From Planctomycetales bacterium (GTDB lineage Bacteria; Omnitrophota; Gorgyraeia; Gygaellales; Profunditerraquicolaceae), in NCBI GenBank assembly GCA_005239725.1, contig SBBM01000038.1, positions 1 through 59,360 of the forward strand: a DNA stretch of 59,360 nt, given 5' to 3'. The notes under the pieces were generated by a model. The model did no database searches. It saw only the letters and a list, made by a program, of their open reading frames with translations, and was not told the origin of the DNA. This document shows positions 37,456 through 46,061 of the stretch, piece by piece. How positions within the stretch are numbered: position 1 is the first letter of the stretch; every line of letters begins with the position of its first letter. Made by a program: the position numbers and the translations under genes.

Positions 37456-38578
37456 TTTTTGTCACATCTCCGTTCTTATCTTTAACCAGTTTTCCGTCTT
37501 TGTCGACAAGAAAAATCTTCTTATTCGTAAACCGGTCCAAAGTCTTAAAGAATTCTTCTTTACTACAGCCTATAAATTTTAGGAAATCCGGGATGTATTT
37601 CCAGGGAATTTTACCCTCATACTCCCGGACCAGCTTTATAGCTTTATCGCGCGTAATCCTGCCGTTTCTTATCTCAATGCAAAGCTGGTCGGTAGCCCTT
37701 CCGTAACCGTATTTTAAAAATTTCATATAATCATGCAACCCGGCCACCCACTTGCAATCCAAGTTTTCAAAATTATAGTACGCACCTTCTACCGGGCCGT
37801 CCGGATTAGGATTCCAGCCCATCTTAATCATCTTATCGCCGTGTTCGTAGGCATCCCATTTAAGATAATAGCCGAGGAACAATCCGGTGACTCCCACATC
37901 TTTCAACTCTTTATCGGAAGGATACTCAAAGGCAAGCAGGTCTTTTTTATCAAAACCTTCGTGGTATAAATCGGATATCCGGTATCCGTACATCTGGAAT
38001 TGCTCCAGCCAGTTCCGGTCCAAATAGTTATTACCCCTTTTAGAGGCCGGACCGCCGTATTCAAGCTGGGAATTTTCGCCCCAGATAAGAAGGGGAATTT
38101 TATATTGCACGGAAACCCTGGGAGGCGCGGTAAATATGCCGATATGCTCTGGCCAGCAGGAATCTCCCAGGTCAAAAAAACCCTTTCTGACCATCTGCCG
38201 GTAAATCTTGCGGTTAGCGCCCACCTGCACAATATCAAAACCCAGGTCGCGCAGGAAAAGAATATTCTTCAGCCCCACTTCGGTCATTTCGCAGGGAATA
38301 AAATTAACGCAGAGAGGATTCATCCCGAATTCATACTTCATTGTGTATGCCTGGTAACAACTGTCTTTACCTCCACTGACCGGGATAATACAATCCCACC
38401 AACTCCCATCTTTATTGCGGTAGCGTTCCAGAATCTCTTCAAATTCTTTGCGCCTCGCCTTCCAGTCTATCTCCGTATGTTTCCTCTCCGCAGAACGGCA
38501 GGCATCACATACCCCTTCGCTATCGAATACCTGCTCCGGGCGCGTATCAGGCATAATGCATTTCTGGCAATACTTCAT
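37439..38578 (-). CDS. N-acetyl sugar amidotransferase (WbpG/PseA-like)
   Basis: The 379-residue protein has paired CxxC motifs (C4, C7, C24, C27) for a metal, then the PP-loop ATP-binding motif PVSGGKDS at 66-73. It activates an acetamido oxygen with ATP and replaces it with ammonia delivered by the HisH/HisF pair, giving an acetamidino group. The PseA homologue in Campylobacter makes Pse5Ac7Am. A good GGAGA ribosome site precedes the ATG. Its presence in a Pse operon supports an amidino-Pse product. Confidence 0.88.
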   Translation of the reverse strand: MKYCQKCIMPDTRPEQVFDSEGVCDACRSAERKHTEIDWKARRKEFEEILERYRNKDGSWWDCIIPVSGGKDSCYQAYTMKYEFGMNPLCVNFIPCEMTEVGLKNILFLRDLGFDIVQVGANRKIYRQMVRKGFFDLGDSCWPEHIGIFTAPPRVSVQYKIPLLIWGENSQLEYGGPASKRGNNYLDRNWLEQFQMYGYRISDLYHEGFDKKDLLAFEYPSDKELKDVGVTGLFLGYYLKWDAYEHGDKMIKMGWNPNPDGPVEGAYYNFENLDCKWVAGLHDYMKFLKYGYGRATDQLCIEIRNGRITRDKAIKLVREYEGKIPWKYIPDFLKFIGCSKEEFFKTLDRFTNKKIFLVDKDGKLVKDKNGDVTKIDYGY

Positions 38579-38596
38579 TGCTTAAGTCTCCATTTC

Positions 38597-39292
38597 TTAT
38601 TTTTTAAAATAGAATTTTACCAGCCTAAAACTCTCTTTATCGTCAACTTCAATGGTATACTCTCTCTCCTGGATTATCCCGGCGATTTTCTTGCCCATAA
38701 AAACATGGGCTCCGGTTTTGCCTTTTGTATTCATAAGCACTGCTGTGCGTATCGCTACAATTGCCCCGTCCAGAAGATACATCGGCTCTACATCCTGCCG
38801 GCGGTATTTAACAGCGCCCTTAAACAGCGGAAGAAGAAACCCTTTTTTATCCCTGCGTTTCATCCACTGCGGTAATTGGGTAACCGGGTATACGGTCACT
38901 GCGCTATCAGCCTTACTGCTTATTAATTTCCGCACAACGTTATCAACCTGCCTTTTTTTGCGGATGGGGATATTTGCCTGTAACCACACAATGATATCGG
39001 CAAAATAACCTTCGGTATTTTTCAGGTATTCCACCGCATGCCTTAACGCCAGCTCTATCGGCGCGGAATCCGTGGCATACTCCGCCGGCCTCTTTATAAC
39101 CTGGACAGAGTATCTTTGCGCCGCGCTAGCTATTTTTTCATCATCAGTTGAAACTACAATTTTATTTACCAGCTTCGACTCCTGCGCCGCCCTAATCGCA
39201 TAATAAATAAGCGGCTTGCCGAAAAGCGGCAGAATATTCTTGTTTTTTAAACCCTTACTTCCTCCCCTTGCCGGTATGATACAGAGTGCCTT
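38597..39292 (-). CDS. pseF: CMP-pseudaminic acid cytidylyltransferase (PseF-like)
   Basis: The 231-residue enzyme begins KALCIIPARGGSKGLKNKN, the CTP-binding loop of NeuA/PseF enzymes, with VVSTDDEKIAS near 48. The frame is open from 39316, but the ATG at 39292 gives the family N-terminus and does not overlap the radical SAM gene. It activates Pse with CTP for a transferase. A NeuA function cannot be ruled out from sequence alone, but the Pse genes on both sides favour PseF. Confidence 0.85.
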   Translation of the reverse strand, partial: KALCIIPARGGSKGLKNKNILPLFGKPLIYYAIRAAQESKLVNKIVVSTDDEKIASAAQRYSVQVIKRPAEYATDSAPIELALRHAVEYLKNTEGYFADIIVWLQANIPIRKKRQVDNVVRKLISSKADSAVTVYPVTQLPQWMKRRDKKGFLLPLFKGAVKYRRQDVEPMYLLDGAIVAIRTAVLMNTKGKTGAHVFMGKKIAGIIQEREYTIEVDDKESFRLVKFYFKK

Positions 39293-39302
39293 CATATTTT
39301 TA

Positions 39303-40676
39303 TTATTCCATCTCAACGTGTTTTATTTTATTCCAAGCCTTCAACTCTTCAATCATGTACGACTGTATCGCATATAATTCCTGGTCGGTAAAATCCGTAA
39401 AATTCACCCTTACTTTTTCTCCCTGTTCCCCTAAACCCAGAATGTATTCCTCTTCATCCTGTATCTTGCCCTGCCCTGAAGCCATACGGTAAAGTTCCGT
39501 GCCCGGATAAGGGGTCAAAAAGAAGATAACCTCGGGTGCCAACTCTAGCTCCTTGCAAAAGTCAATAGTCTCCTGAATGGTCTCCTTTGTTTCTCCTGGA
39601 TAACCGATCATAAACGAACAATCTGCCCAGCCCAGATATTTTCTGGTCAGGCGAATAGCCTTCTTGGCCTGCTCAACGCTAACCTGTTTGTTTATAATAT
39701 CCAGCATCTTCTGGCTTCCGGATTCAATGCCATAGCCGATAAGAACGCACCCGCTATCAGCCATCGTCCTAATCAAATCTTCGGTCATAAGGTTTACCCT
39801 GCCGGCGCAGCCCCAGGTTATTTTTTTACTCACCGTTTTGCTGAATGACTTCAATAAACGGCAAAACTGGTGAACAAATTCTCTATTCATCACAAATTCA
39901 TCATCAATAAAATGAAAATATGTAACCTTATATTTTTCATAAAGGGTCTTGATTTCCTCGAGGATATTTCCGGGGGACCTGTGCCGGTGCCCCATTCCCA
40001 TAAAATCATGGTAGCAATAAATACACCGATACGGACAACCCCTGGTAGCAAACAGGTTAATGGACAGCTGCCAGCTTCCCTGCGCTGAGCCGTCAATCCA
40101 TTTATTCCGGTTCGGCGCGCCGACAGGGTTCTTAAGATATATATCCATAGGGAAAAGGTCCCATGCCGGCAAAGGAATACTATCCAGGTCTTCAATAGGA
40201 GGGCGTTTGCCGGTGATGATTATCTTGCCGTCGGCATCCTTATATTGTATGCCTTTAACTTTAGACAAATCCGCTTTATCCTGTAAAACTGTTATCAATT
40301 CGCGTACAGTCTCTTCTCCTTCGCCGATGCAGACTATATCCGCCTGATTTTTCCCCAAAATGATATGCGGTATAGACGTCCCTACGCTACCGCCTATAAT
40401 AATTTTCTTGTGCGGGTGATATTTCTTTAGCAAAAAAATGAGCCATTTAACATATTTATACGTAGTGACAATGCCGCCTATCCCGACCACATCAAATTCT
40501 GTATTTTTAATTTTTTGTTCCACCTTTGCCCTATCCCACCTGTAAGCATTAATATCCAGGACTTTAACCTCATGTCCATCCCGAAGCAGGACCGAAGATA
40601 TGTAACCCAACCCCGCAGGGAAAACATTCGGCTTGGCCCATTCGCGGATAGGCGGATTTATCAGCAGGATTTTCAT
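39303..40676 (-). CDS. B12-binding radical SAM protein inside the Pse genes
   Basis: The 457-residue protein has the cobalamin-binding pattern (ILLINPPIRE; IIGGSVGTSIPH; IGEGEET) and the iron-sulfur motif CPYRCIYC with cysteines at 214, 218 and 221. FHFIDDEF and GYGIESGS follow. Its gene overlaps pseC by ATGA and precedes the PseF-like gene, so it is expressed with the Pse enzymes. A radical C-methylation or similar change of a Pse precursor is possible, but this is a guess from position. Confidence 0.85.
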   Translation of the reverse strand: MKILLINPPIREWAKPNVFPAGLGYISSVLLRDGHEVKVLDINAYRWDRAKVEQKIKNTEFDVVGIGGIVTTYKYVKWLIFLLKKYHPHKKIIIGGSVGTSIPHIILGKNQADIVCIGEGEETVRELITVLQDKADLSKVKGIQYKDADGKIIITGKRPPIEDLDSIPLPAWDLFPMDIYLKNPVGAPNRNKWIDGSAQGSWQLSINLFATRGCPYRCIYCYHDFMGMGHRHRSPGNILEEIKTLYEKYKVTYFHFIDDEFVMNREFVHQFCRLLKSFSKTVSKKITWGCAGRVNLMTEDLIRTMADSGCVLIGYGIESGSQKMLDIINKQVSVEQAKKAIRLTRKYLGWADCSFMIGYPGETKETIQETIDFCKELELAPEVIFFLTPYPGTELYRMASGQGKIQDEEEYILGLGEQGEKVRVNFTDFTDQELYAIQSYMIEELKAWNKIKHVEME

Positions 40677-41815
40677 ACGGACAATTCCTTTACTTTCGAT
40701 ATTACATATTTTATTTCCGGGACCGTTAACCCGGGGAAAAGCGGAAGCGTAACTGCCAGGCTATAATATTTTTCTGCCAGGGGGCATTTAACGCCTTTAT
40801 AATCCGGAAGATTGCTATAATAGGGGTGCCGGTAAACCGGAATATAATGGACTTGCGCTAGAATACCTGAATTGCGCAAACCTTCATAAACCTTTTTTTG
40901 CATTGCGGAATTCTTTAGCCGCAGGCAATAAATATGCCAGGAAGAATGAACATATTCTTTTTCTACAGGAAGAACCAGCCCGGATACCATTTTTAATGCC
41001 TCGTTGTAGATATCGCGTATTTCTCTACGCCTCTTTATAAAACTATCCAATTTTTTCAGTTGGCTTAGGCCCAATGCGCACTGAAAATCCGTGATGCGGT
41101 AATTAAAACCCAATTCCTGCATTTCGTAATGCCAAAACCCGGCGCCTTTCTTCTTAAACTTATTGAAATCTTTAGTTATTCCGTGCGCCCGCAGGCCTAA
41201 AAGCTTTTCATAAAAACTCTTGCTATTGGTCAATACCGCGCCGCCTTCGCCGGTAGTAATGCTTTTAACCGGATGAAAGCTAAATACGGTCATATCCGAA
41301 TATTTACAGGCACCGATTTTTGAGCCCTTATATTCCGCGCCAAGGGCATGACAGGCATCCTCAATCACCGCCAGGTTATATTTCCGGGCAATACCGCCTA
41401 TCTCCTCCATATCGCAGGGATGTCCGGCAAAATGCACCGGCATCAATGCCCTTGTCTTGCCCGATATTTTCTTTCTTATTTCCAAGGGGTTAATATTTAC
41501 AGTATCTTCCTGTATATCCGAAAACACTGGTTTGCCGCCGCAATATAAAACCGAGTTTGCCGAAGCCGCAAACGTTATAGGCGAAATTATTACCTCATCG
41601 CGATGGCCGATGCCGGCTGAAAGACATGCAATATGTAAAGCTGCAGTTCCGCTGGATACGGCTACGGCATATTTGGCTCCGGTATATTTACAAAGAGCGT
41701 CCTCAAATTCCTTTATCTTCGGCCCCTGGGTAAGCCAATCAGATTTCAAAATCTTTACGACTTCTCTGATATCGGCGGTATCGATAGCCTGCCTGCCGTA
41801 AGGAATAGGCCTCAT
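40673..41815 (-). CDS. pseC: UDP-4-amino-4,6-dideoxy-AltNAc aminotransferase PseC
   Basis: The DegT/DnrJ-type aminotransferase has SSGTAALH at 54-61 and the PLP-binding lysine K184 in FSFHPVKSITTGEGG. The chosen ATG at 41815 (MRPIPYGRQ) matches the usual PseC N-terminus (380 residues) and avoids the 22-base overlap created by the in-frame ATG at 41839. It converts the 4-keto product of PseB to the 4-amino sugar using glutamate. It lies between pseB and a radical SAM gene. Confidence 0.9.
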   Translation of the reverse strand: MRPIPYGRQAIDTADIREVVKILKSDWLTQGPKIKEFEDALCKYTGAKYAVAVSSGTAALHIACLSAGIGHRDEVIISPITFAASANSVLYCGGKPVFSDIQEDTVNINPLEIRKKISGKTRALMPVHFAGHPCDMEEIGGIARKYNLAVIEDACHALGAEYKGSKIGACKYSDMTVFSFHPVKSITTGEGGAVLTNSKSFYEKLLGLRAHGITKDFNKFKKKGAGFWHYEMQELGFNYRITDFQCALGLSQLKKLDSFIKRRREIRDIYNEALKMVSGLVLPVEKEYVHSSWHIYCLRLKNSAMQKKVYEGLRNSGILAQVHYIPVYRHPYYSNLPDYKGVKCPLAEKYYSLAVTLPLFPGLTVPEIKYVISKVKELSV

Positions 41816-41817
41816 CT

Positions 41818-42795
41818 TTATTCCTTTATTATTGCACACAGCTCTCTACCGGAAAGCCAATGTGAATTAGAATCGCTTGTGTACCTAAAACCGTCAGGGA
41901 GCTTCTTTCCTGACTTATGATTCCCTCGGCACCACCAGGAATGCTCGGGGGTAATGATAAAATTTTTTGCGAACTCCACGGCATGCCTGGATTCATCTTC
42001 CGTGAGCAGGCATTCATGGATCTTTTCTCCCGGCCTGATGCCCGTATATTTAATTTTGCAACCGGGGGCAAGCGCATCCGCCAAATCCACGATTTTTGTG
42101 CTCGGGCATTTCGGCACGAATATTTCTCCGCCGTGCATTTCCTCAATACACCTGATGACGAATTCAACGCCTTGCTTTAAGGTAAGCCAAAAACGGGTCA
42201 TTCTCTTATCCGTAACCGTAACTGTCCCGGTTGAACTCTGCTTCTTAAACAACGGTATTACGCTACCCCTGCTGCCGACAACATTACCGTACCTTACGCA
42301 GGACATCTTGGTTTTCCGCTTGGGGCCGACATACGAATTGGCGGCAATAAATAATTTTTCCATGCACATTTTGGTTGCCCCGTATAAATTTACCGGATTA
42401 ACCGCCTTATCCGTACTGATAGCCATAACCTTGGCTACATTATGGTCGATAGCGGCATTAATGACATTTTGTGCCCCCAGGATATTGGTTTTGATCGCTT
42501 CAAACGGATTGTACTCGCAAGAGGGCACCTGTTTCAGGGCGGCGGCATGGACCACGATGTCGACACCATCCATAGCCCGCTCAACCCTTTCTTTATCCCT
42601 GACGTCTCCGATAAAAAATCTTAAGTACCGGTTACCATCAAACTTCTTATCCATCTCATACTGTTTCAACTCATCTCGGCTAAAAATCCTTATAGCTTTT
42701 GGCTTATATTTAGCAAGCATGATCTCGACGAATTTGTGCCCGAACGAGCCTGTGCCACCGGTGAGAAGTATAGTCTTATCTTTCCAGTAATCCAC
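41818..42795 (-). CDS. pseB: UDP-N-acetylglucosamine 4,6-dehydratase (inverting) PseB
   Basis: The 325-residue SDR enzyme has TGGTGSFG at 12-19, STDKAVNP near 127-134 and the catalytic Y138-K142 in NLYGATK. These residues match PseB, including the D129-K130 pair that gives its C5 inversion. It makes UDP-2-acetamido-2,6-dideoxy-arabino-hexos-4-ulose, the first step of pseudaminic acid synthesis. It is the first biosynthetic gene after the regulator and methyltransferase genes. Confidence 0.92.
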   Translation of the reverse strand: MDYWKDKTILLTGGTGSFGHKFVEIMLAKYKPKAIRIFSRDELKQYEMDKKFDGNRYLRFFIGDVRDKERVERAMDGVDIVVHAAALKQVPSCEYNPFEAIKTNILGAQNVINAAIDHNVAKVMAISTDKAVNPVNLYGATKMCMEKLFIAANSYVGPKRKTKMSCVRYGNVVGSRGSVIPLFKKQSSTGTVTVTDKRMTRFWLTLKQGVEFVIRCIEEMHGGEIFVPKCPSTKIVDLADALAPGCKIKYTGIRPGEKIHECLLTEDESRHAVEFAKNFIITPEHSWWCRGNHKSGKKLPDGFRYTSDSNSHWLSGRELCAIIKE

Positions 42796-42810
42796 AATTT
42801 CCTCCTTTTA

Positions 42811-43680
42811 TTATTGATCCAGACAATAACGCCTGTCTTTTTCAAATACAGCATATACGAATTGCGCAAACAGCGATAAAGGCACAAAGTGGCGGCAGGA
42901 AAAAAAACCGATTTTTGGTTTAAAAATATTTGCCAACTGCCTGTCCCCCTTAATGATCGAGTAAAAAAACAGGTGTGATACCCGCAGCCTGCATTTTTTT
43001 GCAATGTGCCTGATCTCGGAAAATGTCAGGAAATGATGCGAACTGAAATTATTCCGGTCAGCCCAAAACTTCTTCCTGGAATAATACTTTATATATTTAA
43101 GGCAGAGTTGGGTGATCCGGGATATTCCATGCCTCGGCTCAATTAAAAGGATGCAGCCGTTCTCCGATAGATGAGAAACACATTTCTGCATAAATTCGGT
43201 CCGATTCGGGATATGGTGTATAGAATTAATAAATACTATCATGTCAAACTTCCGCTTAAACTCGGTTCTTAAGAAATCCCCGCAAATTAATTCAGATTTT
43301 ACGCGGTCATCCGCACGAATGACTTCTTTGGCGATATACTCGATAAAAGGTTTCACAATATCGATAGCCGTATAATTTATCAAATTCGGGGAATCCAAAA
43401 ACAGCCTAGCATAAAATCCGTTCCCCGGTCCAATCTCTAACACAGATGAAGGAGAATAGCTGCCGATAGCCCAACTGACGATCCTGCCTTCCTTAGTTTC
43501 GCCGGCAGGGATGAATCTCATATGGTCACGGTCATAACTCCCTGGGTTTGCATATTGGGCATTATTATGCAAACGCGTAGACTCCAGCAATGCGGCCTTT
43601 TCATCAGTAGCCAACAAACGCCACATCAAATGATTCGGCAGCATAAAATAGAGAAATACCCCCAGGTGGCTGTTAAGCAA
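42811..43680 (-). CDS. SAM-dependent methyltransferase with TTG start
   Basis: The class I methyltransferase has VLEIGPGNG near 80-88 and INSIHHIPNRTEF, typical of Methyltransf_12/23. A GTG at 43719 opens the frame but would overlap the regulator by 47 bases. The TTG at 43680 has a perfect AGGAGG at 43687-43692, six bases away, so it is the likely start (289 residues). The stop of the regulator lies inside the first codons, which suggests translational coupling. The N-terminal YFMLPNHL stretch may associate with the membrane. Confidence 0.8.
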   Translation of the reverse strand: MLNSHLGVFLYFMLPNHLMWRLLATDEKAALLESTRLHNNAQYANPGSYDRDHMRFIPAGETKEGRIVSWAIGSYSPSSVLEIGPGNGFYARLFLDSPNLINYTAIDIVKPFIEYIAKEVIRADDRVKSELICGDFLRTEFKRKFDMIVFINSIHHIPNRTEFMQKCVSHLSENGCILLIEPRHGISRITQLCLKYIKYYSRKKFWADRNNFSSHHFLTFSEIRHIAKKCRLRVSHLFFYSIIKGDRQLANIFKPKIGFFSCRHFVPLSLFAQFVYAVFEKDRRYCLDQ

Positions 43681-44014
43681 TTTTAGCCTCCTCTCTGGCG
43701 GCAAGCTCTTCCAATTCACGTTTTATCAAATTGTATTCGCTTTCCTTAATTTTCAAAAAGTGCTGCATAAGCTGCAGCTTGTGCTGGAGTCCTTGCTTTG
43801 TGAGGATATAATTTATTTTGCGTAGTTTACCTGGATGATTTGAAAAATTTTTAACCTCGATTAAGCCTTTTTTGATAAGTTCTCTGAGGAGGTAATTAGT
43901 TTTGCCCAAAGAAATGCCCAGATTTTGCGAAATTGCTCGCTGAGTAATCTTTGGGTTAGATTCTATCTCCTTGATAATAAAAAGGATATCTTCTTTTTGA
44001 GGTTGTTCAATCAT
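43673..44014 (-). CDS. EPS-associated MarR-family regulator
   Basis: The 113-residue winged helix protein has RAISQNLGISLGKTNYLLREL, a helix-turn-helix near 22-42, then the wing KINYILTKQGLQHK and a C-terminal coiled coil with ESEYNLIKRELEELAAREE. This fits the EPS-associated MarR group (GISLGKVNYCL pattern) that heads exopolysaccharide clusters. It should regulate the downstream glycan genes, including itself. The ATG lies only six bases after a sigma70-like -10 box. Confidence 0.85.
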   Translation of the reverse strand: MIEQPQKEDILFIIKEIESNPKITQRAISQNLGISLGKTNYLLRELIKKGLIEVKNFSNHPGKLRKINYILTKQGLQHKLQLMQHFLKIKESEYNLIKRELEELAAREEAKIA

Positions 44015-44020
44015 TGAACT

Positions 44021-44049
44021 ATTTTAGCATAAAAAAAACGGAAAATCAA
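44021..44049 (-). promoter_or_regulatory. Sigma70-like promoter for the EPS regulator operon
   Basis: On the minus strand TTGATT (44044-44049) is followed after exactly 17 bases by TAAAAT (44021-44026), preceded by TGC. The expected start of transcription, seven bases further, falls at the A of the regulator's ATG (44014), so the message is probably leaderless. No ribosome site fits before this ATG. Confidence 0.65.
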
Positions 44050-44077
44050 GGTCATATTCTCTGTATGTAAAAGCAAG

Positions 44078-44120
44078 ATAGAAATTTCATATTTTTAGCA
44101 AAATAGAAATTTCATATTTT
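44078..44120. repeat. Two 18-bp direct repeats with GAAATTTC palindrome
   Basis: The 18-base sequence starting ATAGAAATTTC occurs at 44078-44095 and 44103-44120, 25 bases apart. Each has the perfect 8-base palindrome GAAATTTC. They lie upstream of the promoter and just after the chimeric gene at 44119. They could be operators for the regulator, or the repeated terminal binding sites of a transposable element (some IS families carry such repeats at their ends). Confidence 0.6.
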
Positions 44121-44307
44121 AAAGAGCGCCTACCAGAGTTTCTTCTTTCTCTTCAAAGTCTAAGGAAGTCGGTAATCTAAAGTTCCTCCAGGGATGATCC
44201 TTAGGAGGAATGTATTTCTTTCTTAGGTTTTTAAAAGGTTCTTTTGGTTTTGGTGCCCCATTTAAACACGGCATAACTATGCTTAATTCCAGGCTGTTAC
44301 CTTCCAT
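44119..44307 (-). pseudogene. Chimera of GT2 gene start and transposase-like remnant
   Basis: The first 16 residues MEGNSLELSIVMPCLN are a GT2 glycosyltransferase start, coupled to the upstream methyltransferase by an 11-base overlap. After about base 44259 the frame changes character: PPKDHPWRNFRLP resembles the C-terminal end of rve-type transposases. The likely event is insertion of a mobile element into a GT2 gene, followed by loss of most of both. No matching left end or full GT2 remainder is seen. The transposase resemblance is from memory and not certain. Confidence 0.5.
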
Positions 44308-45112
44308 TCTTCTGCACCGCCTTTTGAAAAACCAGCAAAATACTGTGTCCGGCGAACAATGATGTCGATAAATCTAAACACTTTAGAAAAAACTTAACGA
44401 AAATATCATTTCCGCAATACGAATACAACTTCTGAAGGACCGGCCTGAATAAAACTATTTCGTTTTTAAGACCCTTTATGCCGTCAATCGGGGATGCCTC
44501 TTTTAATATAAAACCCCTGGCCTGAAAATCTCTTATGACACGTTGCGCATTTAATGCAAACTGGTAAAAATCATCTCTAGATTTATCCTCATACAAAGGA
44601 TAAAAACCGATCATCGCTTTCAGCCGTCTCAATATAGACATATAGGGAAAAACCAGAAATAAATAGCCTCCGTCTTTGATAACCCTGTGCATCTCGGATA
44701 ATATTTCGCCATACCCTCCTTGAAAATGCTCAATTACCCCCCAGGACCAATATCCCGAAAAATAGCCATTCTCAAAAGGCAGCTGCCTTACGTCCGCAAA
44801 CCTGACTTCAATTTCCGGAACAAATTTTTGCAAAGACTTGACTGTTTCCGCAGCATAATCAACACCAATACATTTGTATCCGCTATTCACCAGAGATGCG
44901 ATATTAAATCCATTGCCGCAGCCACCCTCAAGGATAATGCCATCTGAAGGCTTTAGGTACTTTCTGGTCACCGTGCTGACAAAGGTATTTTTTTTTGCAA
45001 GTAACCGGGCGCGTATGTCTTTATTAATATTCCAGTGATTATCCCAAAAGACAGGCGTTGCCTTTAGCTCGGCGAAAATTAATTGATTCCGGGCAGAGTC
45101 GAAATATTTCAT
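44297..45112 (-). CDS. class I SAM-dependent methyltransferase
   Basis: The 271 residues contain IILEGGCGNG at 59-68, GVDYAAETV near 84 and YWSWGVIEHFQGGYGE. A MHRVIKDGGYLFLVFPY block follows, a Methyltransf_11 fold. It follows the UDP-xylose synthase gene by six bases. Its C-terminal half has a hydrophobic segment (FVKFFLKCLDLSTSL). It likely methylates a sugar in the same pathway. It was followed by a GT2 gene that is now truncated. Confidence 0.82.
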   Translation of the reverse strand: MKYFDSARNQLIFAELKATPVFWDNHWNINKDIRARLLAKKNTFVSTVTRKYLKPSDGIILEGGCGNGFNIASLVNSGYKCIGVDYAAETVKSLQKFVPEIEVRFADVRQLPFENGYFSGYWSWGVIEHFQGGYGEILSEMHRVIKDGGYLFLVFPYMSILRRLKAMIGFYPLYEDKSRDDFYQFALNAQRVIRDFQARGFILKEASPIDGIKGLKNEIVLFRPVLQKLYSYCGNDIFVKFFLKCLDLSTSLFAGHSILLVFQKAVQKNGR

Positions 45113-45118
45113 TATCTT

Positions 45119-46060
45119 TTATACGGTTTTGCCGACCTTTATCGTAAAATACTTTATGGTGCGGTTAAGCCCTTCTTCCAATGATATTTTTGGCTGCCAG
45201 TTAAGCATGGCCCTGGCCTTTGTAATGTCAGGGCGGCGCTGTTTGGGGTCGTCTTCGGGAAGCGGCAGGAATTTAATCTTTGATTTTGAGCCGGTTAATG
45301 TAATTACCTTATTTGCTAATTCAAGTACTGTAAATTCAAAAGGGGTGCCCAGATTCAACGGCCCGGGATAATCAACTTCCATAAATTTGGTTATACCTTC
45401 AATCAAGTCGTCAACGTAACAAAAAGAACGCGTCTGCAGGCCATTGCCGTAAATGGTCAGCTCCTGGTTTGTTAATGCATGGCAGATGAAATTTGAAACT
45501 ACCCGCCCGTCATCAACGCGCATATATGGTCCATACGTATTAAATATCCTTATTACCCTTACATTGATGCCGTTCTGGCGGTAATATGCGAAGGTTAAAG
45601 CCTCTGCCGCACGTTTTGCCTCATCGTAACAAGAACGCGGCCCGATAGGATTAACGTTGCCCCAATATTCTTCCGGCTGGGGCGTAACTAACGGATCGCC
45701 ATAAATTTCCGAGGTAGATGCCAGGAAAAACTTCGCCTTCTTTGCTTTGCATATTCCGAGGCAATTATACGTCCCAAGTAAACCGACTTTCAGGGTCTTT
45801 ATAGGGTATTTTAAATAATCTTTCGGAGAGGCCGGCGAAGCAAAATGCATTACCCAGTCCAATTCTCCGTCTATAAGCAATGATTCGGATATATCATGCG
45901 TTCTAACCGAAAACTTGGGGTTATTCAATAAATCGCGAATATTTCCTTCATCGCTGGTTATAAAATTATCAACGCAAACCACCTCATTCCCGTCATTTAT
46001 CAGCCTTCTGCACAGATGTGAACCTAAAAAACCGGCGCCCCCCGTGATTAGTATCCGCAT
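45119..46060 (-). CDS. UDP-glucuronate decarboxylase (UDP-xylose synthase)
   Basis: The 313-residue SDR enzyme has [11 protein letters not shown] at 5-15, [10 protein letters not shown] near 115 and the catalytic YDEAK (Y near 145). The signature [20 protein letters not shown] is characteristic of UXS. It converts UDP-glucuronate to UDP-xylose through a bound keto intermediate. Its partner, UDP-glucose dehydrogenase, is encoded directly upstream, so UDP-xylose is a likely donor for this locus. Confidence 0.93.
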   Translation of the reverse strand: MRILITGGAGFLGSHLCRRLINDGNEVVCVDNFITSDEGNIRDLLNNPKFSVRTHDISESLLIDGELDWVMHFASPASPKDYLKYPIKTLKVGLLGTYNCLGICKAKKAKFFLASTSEIYGDPLVTPQPEEYWGNVNPIGPRSCYDEAKRAAEALTFAYYRQNGINVRVIRIFNTYGPYMRVDDGRVVSNFICHALTNQELTIYGNGLQTRSFCYVDDLIEGITKFMEVDYPGPLNLGTPFEFTVLELANKVITLTGSKSKIKFLPLPEDDPKQRRPDITKARAMLNWQPKISLEEGLNRTIKYFTIKVGKTV

Positions 46061-46061
46061 C

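Noticed and set aside
38000..38875. A 291-residue plus-strand open frame
   Set aside because: It lies opposite the amidotransferase and PseF-like genes, which have clear motifs. Its composition is that of an antisense shadow.
41954..42790. A 278-residue plus-strand open frame
   Set aside because: It is fully antisense to pseB, whose catalytic motifs are intact. No recognised domain is seen in it.
44078..44120. CRISPR-like array
   Set aside because: Only two 18-base copies with a 7-base gap; the spacing and number do not fit.
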